Below the pieces are notes generated by a model. The model was not told the origin of the DNA, ran no database searches, and saw only the letters and a list, made by a program, of their open reading frames with translations. This document shows, one piece after another, positions 55,271-64,000 of a stretch of DNA of 64,000 nt (positions within the stretch are counted from its first letter, which is position 1; each line of letters begins with the position of its first letter). The DNA is from Prunella strophiata (Eukaryota > Chordata > Aves > Passeriformes > Prunellidae). Made by a program: the position numbers and the translations under genes. The stretch covers positions 53,759,626 to 53,823,625 of the forward strand of contig JAZBQD010000014.1 of assembly GCA_036583965.1 (NCBI GenBank). Reading direction: 5' to 3'.

Positions 55271-58200
55271 TCATATTCTTATTCTTCTTTCTCTTAGAAG
55301 ACTTATTAAAAAGTTTCACTCGTTGTTAGCTTGTCTATGATTCCTAAATAATCAGTACCTGTTGACACAGGGCAGAAGAGACACTTGGGGTTCCAGGCTG
55401 CAGCAAGCTGAATGGCATCAATGGAATGCACGTGGCTGCTGTGAGGTGGGCATGTGAAAATGCATTTCAGCCAAGGGTAAAAGTCCTTTTTTTGGACCAG
55501 AGGTATAATATGTTCAGAAACTGTTTATAGCCTTTAACAGATGCTTAATATGGTTGAGTTTGACCTGCCAAGAGTTGACCCAATGATACATCTCTGACTT
55601 AAAAATGCCCATTATGGATGTCCTCATCTTTGTCTTTCTTGCTTTTTTATTCAATGCCTTTTTTATTTCATGGATTCATTATGTTCCTGCAGGACTTAAT
55701 GGTAACATTGGCTGCAGCTAAAAGCCATGTCTTTGACCAGTGTTGTAAGTTCTGACAGGACCCGGGCTTTTCTGCAGTGCCATGTCAGTAAATCACTGGA
55801 TCTAACACAGGCAGTGTCTATAAGGTGTACTAGCAGTACTTTCTCCCTACAGAAGGTTTCCCACAACCAAAACTTTGTTCTCTGTGATTCTCTCCAGGAG
55901 GCATAGCACTAATTTGCATAATTTCTCAAAGCATATTGATGTCATTATCGACACAGATAAAGTTACTAGTTATAACAGCAAGCTTTGAAATGTTATCTTG
56001 CCATAAAGAGTCCCATACCTTTTCACAAGTTCTGTTCCTAGCAGTGCTGACTCCATCCTCCTTCTTCACCAGAGCACTGCCAACTGAATTCTATCTCCTC
56101 CTATATTCCTGGTCCCGGTCCTCTTATATTACTCAATGTCATTGGAGGTACCTGTGTCCTATTAAGGGCACATCTGTTCCAAATCTTAGTAATCAGAACA
56201 GCTGCAACTCTTTAGGGGGTAAAAATACCTTCAGTACTACCTCCCACATATTGACACATATATTGAGCCAACCTTCAGCTTCCCCATAATCCAGCTGAAC
56301 TGTTCTGTGCAAAGGAAGCTACTGAGAATACCTGGAATTTGGTTATGGTCCTGTTTACTACTACCACCTGAAGTATTAGTATATTCATTCAAGATGTGAA
56401 TATCTGAATTTAGGGTTTCTGAAACAGCTTTTCCAGGTATGACCTTTGATACTGAATTCTCCTAATCTCACCTTCCCTTCCTTGGCTGAGTCTCTGTGCA
56501 GCCAAGATCCTGGGAGTCACAGTATGAGAAAGAACATTCACCCAGGGGCTCTCTAGCTCTTCTTTGGTGTCCTGGAATATTCAGATGAGACAAAAAATGT
56601 AAAGATTGTAATATCCATGCTTATGACAATTTCTGTCACTTTCTGTCCAATGCTGATAAGTAAATGTCAGGTAGCTTGATTTTCCTTCTTTTAGCTGGAG
56701 CTAAAACTCTCTTTTACTTGTTTCTCTTGCACTCCTCTCTCCACTGTAAAGGATTGATGATGAGATTGTTCTGGAGACTGGTGGCTGGGTAGTCCCTAGA
56801 AAAGGAGAGTTAGAGCTACTCATACTGAAAGGAACTTGGAATACAGATCTGATTCCTAAGGTCTTTTTAGTGCTAGGCTATTTAAATGGGGCAAAGAAAA
56901 AGGAATACTAAGTTATCCCAGGAGAAAAAGAAATGTAGCACTTCAACACAGAAAATAATGTATTGCTGCTTCAAATTTGAAGACACTTCCTTTTCTTATG
57001 GTAGAGGGCACAGCAAAATTCACTTTAGGAGTGTGGATCATTCCATAAGAAATATGAATATAAGATCTATGTTCAGATATCTGTGCTTTTCAGGTTTTGG
57101 TAACACAGAGAAGTAGTGTTTTAAACTTTAATTTGGAGAATATATATTTTCCTGTCTTTAAACTTCTGTTGTGCTTGCTTTTTCTCATTTTAAAGGACAG
57201 CAAAGTAAATTTTTGTAAATTTCTGGAAATAATAGAATAAGTACTTTACTTTTACTAACACTTAATTACATAATTTAACACAATATTAACCTTACATGAA
57301 GCTTTATAAAAGTTTTCTTCTCCAAGCAGCTTTCTTATTCAGATATATGAAAGTGCATCTAAACCAATAAAGCCTGATTCAGGAAATGATGGGCTCATTT
57401 GCATCCTGGCCAGAACATCAATCAATAGCTTTCATTTTGTTTAAAGGCCAGAGGCCAAATTAGAGTTTAAAAAGTCCTTGTAAAACCTTTGGGTAATTTT
57501 GAGATTGAATCTAATGAAAGATTAATGAATACAGGCATCCATTTCTAGCCCATCTATTTACATATGACTTCTACCTTAAATCCTGCTGAGTGGCAATCAA
57601 AGTGAATCAGTCTGTTTCTGCAGATAGTGCTGACTAGCTAAGAATAGCTCCTGCTACCCTAGCAGTCTCTTCTGTTCTATGCCTGTATCAAAAGTTTAGA
57701 AAGCCAGATATAAGAAGGAACAGCAGGTGCACTCTGTGTTTATCACTCCTGAAAAATTTATCAGAATTTCCTCTCTAAGTATTGGAATCATAGTAAATAC
57801 TAGGTGTGGTAAATATCACCACATAATGGCTCCCACAAGCTACAGACATGGAGAAAAGCTTCCACTGGTGAATGAGAGCACAATACTCTTTGAATCATAA
57901 ATTCTTATTTCCAAACAAACTGCTGAGTATATTTGGTTACAAATATATCTGAGTATATTGTTTTTGCAGTGGTAATCACTCGACTGACTAATCTGAAGTT
58001 TTTTATTTTATGTAATAAATACATCTAATTAATTTCACTTTTCAGTATGATTTGATCTGCAGAAAAAACACATATTTTCACCACTATTTTATTTACTTTC
58101 ATAAAACACTTGATTTGCTTTCTTTTTAAGGGAGACTAAATATTCCCAGTCTGAAATTTTCTTATAAGAATAGCAGCTGGAATTTTTGTTTGGTCTTTTT

Positions 58201-61200
58201 TTCATGTGAAATGAGTTATTTTGATTTTATGTCCCACACAAAAAGAATCAATTTTTTTCATCCAGGTTGTAAGACATTTCTCCTACTACTTAACTAAACT
58301 TAAGCTTCATGAGAACCCACCCCTAAATTTCCTCTGAATTATTTTTTTAATGTGGAAATGTTACTTTGAGACTCAGAAATTATGAGAAACCTTTATTTTC
58401 TAGCCTATTTTCTAAAATAGCGATGTAATATTTTAACATTATGAAAATACTTTTTAAAGTAACCTTTCTTACAGATGTTCTTTTTTCTTGTACCTTCATA
58501 ATTTAAACTTTATATATAAAATCAAAAAATGTACAGAGCTCACTATTTTTTTTTTTTGCCCTTTCTCTAGATAATTAGATAATGTATTTTTGCTGATCTT
58601 CACCAGATATCTTAGTGTATCTGAACTATTTCTAGTCATTCCCTCTCTTTCAAGCCACTTCCAGTCACTCTTACCTTCTGTGAATCACCACTCTAGGGAC
58701 TGGGAGCTTCTGCTAGTTTTGCATTGACAAGTCCTTTTATTGTTACTAGGTGCTAATCAGAGAAGTCACTGATATTGAAGAAGTGATTTTACAGAGTTCA
58801 TTCTACTGGAAATTAATTATTTTAATAGACTTAGGAATTAAATGTAAAGAGAATAAAAATTTCTCCCAGGTATGTTCTTGAATGTGATTAAACATCTTGA
58901 AACCATCAATAGAAAACTTTACTCATGCTGTATTTACAGAAATGAAAAGGAACATTCTGTTGCATCTGAGTAGAAAAGGAAGAAGATTGAACTTGATTTA
59001 GAGTTTGTTCTAAAAGAAGAATGGGCAATAAAAAACTTATTTTTCCTTTGCTGTGAATGCTAATGGCTTAATTTTTAATGTCAGTTCTAGAAAATTTAAG
59101 GCATTTTATACCAGGCTCAAGAAAAAGTACACTTTAATTGAGACATAATATACAGATGGAGGAAAGCTACAACAGCAATGTACCAGTCCTAAAAATACCA
59201 AAGATTAGTAAAAAAGCAGAACCACATTCAAGTGAATACCCTGATCCAACTGGAATTTTGGAGTTAAGACCATGAGGGAAGTAACCACCACAAAAGTGGT
59301 CTGCATTAAGAATTACCACTGGCTCAAGGAGCTCTCTTCAGTTTCCCTCTCAAGGCTGCAGAGAGGAGTCAGGTCCCCAGGCAAGGGAGGACCTCACCAT
59401 CCTGAGAGGACTCTGGTGTGGCAGGGTAAGAGTGCACACAGGAACCCACGGATGGTGACTGAAGAGGTGGAGCAGCCATCAGCAGATTTTTAATGAGATA
59501 ATCAGGTGGCCAGAACCAGAACAGGTCACTGGGAGCTGCAGCAATGTGATGCATCCCTCTGTGACAATCCTCAAGGCCCAAAAACCTGTGGATTGATTCT
59601 GGCACTACAAAATTCTGTGCAGTACTGACTTGTGCAGCAAACACACAGCCAAGTCCCATTGGTTTCCATGGAAAAGCACCTCAGGATTTTTCCTTTTTGA
59701 AGAAACTGAATTAAACATATATAGAAAGAATACAAATAAAACACAATATCCTTTGATAAAAATGGAGAAACTCTCAGTACAGTCTTCCTTCTGATAGCTC
59801 ATTGCAGCTACTCTTATTTTCTGAGGGTACATGTGGTTTCTCTATGTGATTATGTAAAATTCCTAGAGCACTTTGTCATGACATGTAGATATTTATATCA
59901 ATAAGTTGCATACTTGAATTGTCTGAGGGAGCCACAAGGTCTAAAAAAAGTATATTGTATGAGGAAGTTTCGAAACCTGTGTGATCCTGATGTCCAAATT
60001 ATGTTTGTTAAAGCACTAACCTGTTTTACTCCGAAGCTCAAAGAGACAGAGGCTTAATGTGTGTAACAAAAGACACACAAATGCTCCCCTCAAAAATACA
60101 CAAGTCCCCCACATGCATAAATTAAGGGTTCCCAATTTATTGCTCATGAGGAAAGTTCTGCTTTCCTGTGATCACAATTGTTTTCTCTGTGTAAGCAATT
60201 AAAAGCAATAGTATGCTCAATATCTCAAGCTCTTACTTGAGACCTAGTCTTCTAGCAGAGATGACACAACACAATCAAAAAAGGCAGGCATTTGACAAGA
60301 TGTGCTGGAGCCTTGTCTGCTCTTTCCAACTACATTAGATTATCTAAAAGAAGATATCATCCCTCCACTGTCTTCTTGCAGTTCTCATTGCCTTTTGAAA
60401 CTCTGACACCACTCTGCTAGGATTAGCTCCCTCATCTATGGAACCTGTTCACTTTGTCCAGGAAATGAAGTCTGGTAAATAAATAGATAGACTTTTAGTG
60501 ACAGAGAATTTTTGCAATTAATTTTGAATAAGAGCAGAAATATTTTAAGCCCAAATTGTCTTAAAAAGTGAGCAACAAACTCAATCAAAAGTTTTTCATG
60601 TCCTTTTACCCTTTTCTTTCAGATATTACCCCATTTACCTCCAGATATTACATCGTTTACCTCCAGACAAGACATTTTTCACCTAAGTGATTCCAATAAC
60701 TGAAATAAATAAAGTTTATGAAGATGATATTCTGTGAACCATGTAAATGAACTTATCCAAACTCAGAGCTCCACAATGTAGATATAAATATCTGACCTTG
60801 TTCTCCCACAGACTTTTTTTAATCTGGGGAGAAAAAAATATTCTTCTTGCATGTTATTCATCTCATGTCAAAGTAAGCAACCAAAATAAATCAAATTAAT
60901 TGGACTCTAAATTGTCAGTTTTATCAATGATATAAAGAGGATGTTAGGGAGACTATCTCAGATGTAGAAAGCTACAAAGTAGATATTTAAAGTTAGGTGA
61001 AATGAATCTCATCACATCAGAAAATGAATCCTATAAAAAGTGGCTGTTTGAGAGCTAGTCTTTAAAAGAGGTTGTGACACCCAATATTTTACTATCTGAT
61101 TTAATTCGATGAACCAATTATAACTTTACAGACTTCTGCAGTTCCTCTTTCAATTGTCAGTTCTAAAAAGCTTTTGTATTATAATTTATTTGCTAATCCA

Positions 61201-61489
61201 ATAAAAATTATTGCACTTTGATCCCTGTCCTCTTCTCCTCTCCTCCTCTGTAACTGAAAAGCTTCTGCTCTTCATTTCTTTTGGTCCTGCTGATTATAAT
61301 AGCTTTTATCTGACAGAATTCTGAAGTTGCTACATCGACATATGTGAAAAGTCATAAAAATTTAAGGCATCAAGGAAGGAGAAAATCCCTTCTGGATTTC
61401 TTAACAACTTTAAAAACGCTGCTAACTTTACAATATTTGGTTTAAAAACAGAGGATATTTTTTAGAAAGTTATTAATTATATGCCCTAT
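55271..61489. other. AT-rich flank, no gene recognised
   Basis: About 6 kb with short open frames only. It contains a 22-bp tandem duplication at 60620-60663 and a motif-dense stretch at 57320-57620 (see findings). Confidence 0.5.
60620..60663 (+). repeat. 22-bp tandem duplication
   Basis: Units 60620-60641 and 60642-60663 both run cagatattac....tttacctc and differ only at a few internal bases. A third partial unit (cagaca) follows. Confidence 0.9.
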
Positions 61490-61920
61490 TGTCCTGGTTT
61501 CAGCCCAAATAAGTGGGATGGGGCACGGCCAAATTCATAATGCTACTCAATACCACTTTACATCATTGCCGGGGTGGGGAAAGGACTTTCCCTTCTGGTG
61601 GGAGAAATAGTGGCATGGTAGGGAAGACTTGGTCAATACCAGCTCTCTGTTTTCCATTTGAATAGTTTCTTTGTCTTATACCTTTTTTTATTAATATTGT
61701 TGCAGTTATAGTTAGTTTTCTTATCTCATTTCTGTTTCAAGTAAATTGTTCTTATCTCAACCCATGATTTGCAGCTTTTGTGCCTCCAATTCTCAACTGC
61801 ATCCTCAGAGCAGGAAGGGGAGGGCAGGTGGGGGAAACAAGCTAGTGAGTAGCATCTGGTTTGGGAGCATCTCAGTGGGGACACTGAATTGGGAAGTACT
61901 AATCCAAAACCATGGCAACA
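61490..61920 (+). mobile_element. Solo LTR (plus strand), related family
   Basis: Starts TGTCCTGGTTTCAGCCC, the same terminal block as the minus-strand LTRs at 47149 and 49335. It has an ATT-rich centre (about 61685-61700) and the 'tgttcttatctcaaccca' block at about 61747-61765. The end is ccatggcaaca at about 61910-61920. At 431 bases it is shorter than its relatives and diverged in the first half, so probably another subfamily. No target-site duplication and no internal viral sequence are visible. Confidence 0.78.
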
Positions 61921-64000
61921 GTACACTCAGCAATGTGAATGTCATTTCATTTCAACCAACTAAAAGATACATTCTTACAAATGAGTTAGTTAAAATGAAT
62001 TATGGCTCTAATTTAAGGCGATTCTACTCCTCTCTAGCTCTGTCTCTGTATTGACAGAACAGTTGCTATTGGAGCTGTAATATCTCTGTAAAAGGGTTAG
62101 CAATGCCTTCTTTCACCTACTGAACAGCAATGCTTGACCCAGAGTTCTCATCTCTATAGCTCTGGCAATTTTACATGGAAATAAATGTGTGGCTGGAGTG
62201 GACAGTGATGGACAGGGTCTTTTAAAGTCAGTTTTCATACTGAAGACAAAATGTAGTTTGATGGTGTTATGCTACTGCCCAGGGTTTCCCTGCAGTCAGT
62301 AAATGGAAATGTCCTCAGATGATAAATAATTTCAACTATTCTTGGCACTCACAATAGCATGAGATGAGAAGGGCATCATCCAAAGATAGCTGTCTTTATT
62401 ACTTAGGAGAAAGTCTAGACACCCTGCTACGTGTTGTAGTTTTGAAAAGCTGAATTTGAGAGAGATAATCTTATTATAAAACTTTAAGCATTAATTTGGG
62501 TATGCAGATTCAAATACCCTTGTGAACATATAAAAAAAGTAAATGTACAATAAGAGTTCATCTGGTTGAGAAAGGAATTTAGCAGTGCCTGGTGAGTCGT
62601 ACACATACTGCCAGAATCTAGTATAGCAATTATTTATGTTTTTATGTTTTTTAATTAGAAAAATGAAAATAGATAACTGTGCTAAGAATTAGTAGATGAC
62701 CACTGAAGCCTTTTGGAAGAGAGTTGGGAAGAATTAATATTTTTAATTCTTTAATTGAACAATAAATTAACCTTGTGGGACCTATATCAGATTTTCCAGA
62801 GGAAAATACAGCACCTGCATAGGGAGGTAGTCTGTGGGACAAACACACACAGTCAGCTTTGCAGGCTTCTGGCCTGGGTACCAAGGCAGGAGAAGCCTGT
62901 GCCCTGCTCCAAGCAATGCATGCAAAGGTTAATACTCTGAACTTCACTGAAAGGATCTGCCATGGTCAGGGGCTCCTACTGGTCAACCCAGTACATCTCT
63001 ACGTGTCAGTGTCCCTTGTGGTGCTTTCAGCTCTTCATTTACTGCCCCTCCAAATGTGTTACTGTAGATTTCCAAATATCTTGTTTGTGTTTATCATAAT
63101 AACTAAAAGCAGCTACCCTGGACTCCCTAGAGGAGGCCAATGATATAACTGCTTTACTTAGGCACACAACTTTCACAGGAAAGGGTAAACACTACATTTC
63201 TAAGGGTTCTGAATTTGCTGCCCCAGCACAAACTTCTGGAATCTGCAAAGCTCTGTTGCAAACAGCCAGAACTGCAGCTGGGAATATCTTTGTAACATCA
63301 GCTCCACTGCTTTACCTTTCTCAAAACCATGTCCTCACAGATTTCATGAAATGGTAATTCCTAGTATGGCTTATGACAACTGAGTTCCAGTTTCACTCCC
63401 AAATATTTCATCTTTTGTGGGAGATATTCTCAGGGAGAGTTTTACTACTGTACCATCAGAGATATAAAATCAGATTGGTTTAATGTGTATTAACATCACT
63501 GCATTACTCCTTTGAAGATATCCTTAGTTATTTTAGAGACTGAACTCTCTCACCAAGCGAGCAGGTAAAATTAGAACTTACACCTGATGGAAACAGGAAT
63601 AGATTTTTTGTTTTGTTGTCTCAAAAATGTCAAACTTCCACAACCAACATGTATCCATAAACAGTGACTAACTAAATACAGAGTCTGGGAACATTTGAGA
63701 TATTTCTGTATTTGTCACGGAGTTCATGGGACCAAAGCCAATTGTTGTCTGCATGGATATATATCACAGTGACTTTAGGTGACTTCACTAAGAGTTCAGA
63801 CTAGAAACCTTGCCTCTGATGGGATTTCAGAACCTGCAGAACCAACCTGGAAGCTCTTTGAATATCAGCAAAATCAGAGTCCAAGGCTTTCACAAAAATC
63901 TCACACTTTTGAGTGAAAAAGTTTTAGAAAAATTAAATCCACATCTAAAGGCAGAAAAAAAGAACACAAGGGCAATTTCCTTCCAACTTTGACACAACAT
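61921..64000. other. AT-rich sequence to window end
   Basis: No gene, RNA or mobile element is recognised. The open frames here are short and without domains. Confidence 0.5.

Overview
The window is nuclear DNA from a bird, probably a passerine. This rests on several CR1 LINE copies with avian-type 3' ends, solo LTRs of the kind common in songbird genomes, and one intron-containing vertebrate gene. Nothing prokaryotic is visible: no operons, CRISPR array or insertion sequences.

The only protein-coding gene I can support is PIM3, a serine/threonine kinase, complete on the + strand. Its six coding exons run from 26982 to 30182 and encode 322 residues with every catalytic motif intact. It begins inside a dense CpG island (about 25070-28420). 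The promoter and leader area holds an octamer, two inverted CCAAT boxes and a G-quadruplex motif, with no clear TATA box. The leader has no AUG from 26231 to the start codon, and the PIM3 reading frame stays open upstream to a TAA at 26235. The 3' UTR (30183 to about 31605) carries AU-rich elements, a perfect hairpin and two poly(A) signals.

Both flanks (about 25 kb upstream, 32 kb downstream) are AT-rich and I recognise no gene in them. They hold repeats: a GAAA microsatellite at the left edge; a 183-bp CR1 at 15.3 kb; a well-preserved 725-bp solo LTR at 20365-21089 with a perfect 6-bp target-site duplication; a CR1 3' end at 21.2-21.85 kb; an older CR1 ORF2 relic at about 22.06-23.43 kb; two related minus-strand LTRs at 47.1-47.7 and 49.3-49.9 kb; minus-strand CR1s at 50.5 and 54.5 kb; and a plus-strand LTR at 61.49 kb. 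There is also a tRNA-like relic at 38.0 kb, short tandem duplications and homopolymer tracts.

Several flank segments read like conserved regulatory elements, being dense in homeodomain, POU and TCF-type motifs. That is a visual impression which only alignment can test. I found no convincing undescribed multi-gene system. The best leads are the open AUG-free PIM3 leader, the 3' UTR hairpin beside the AU-rich cluster, the young LTR, and a 20-bp palindrome at 43899.
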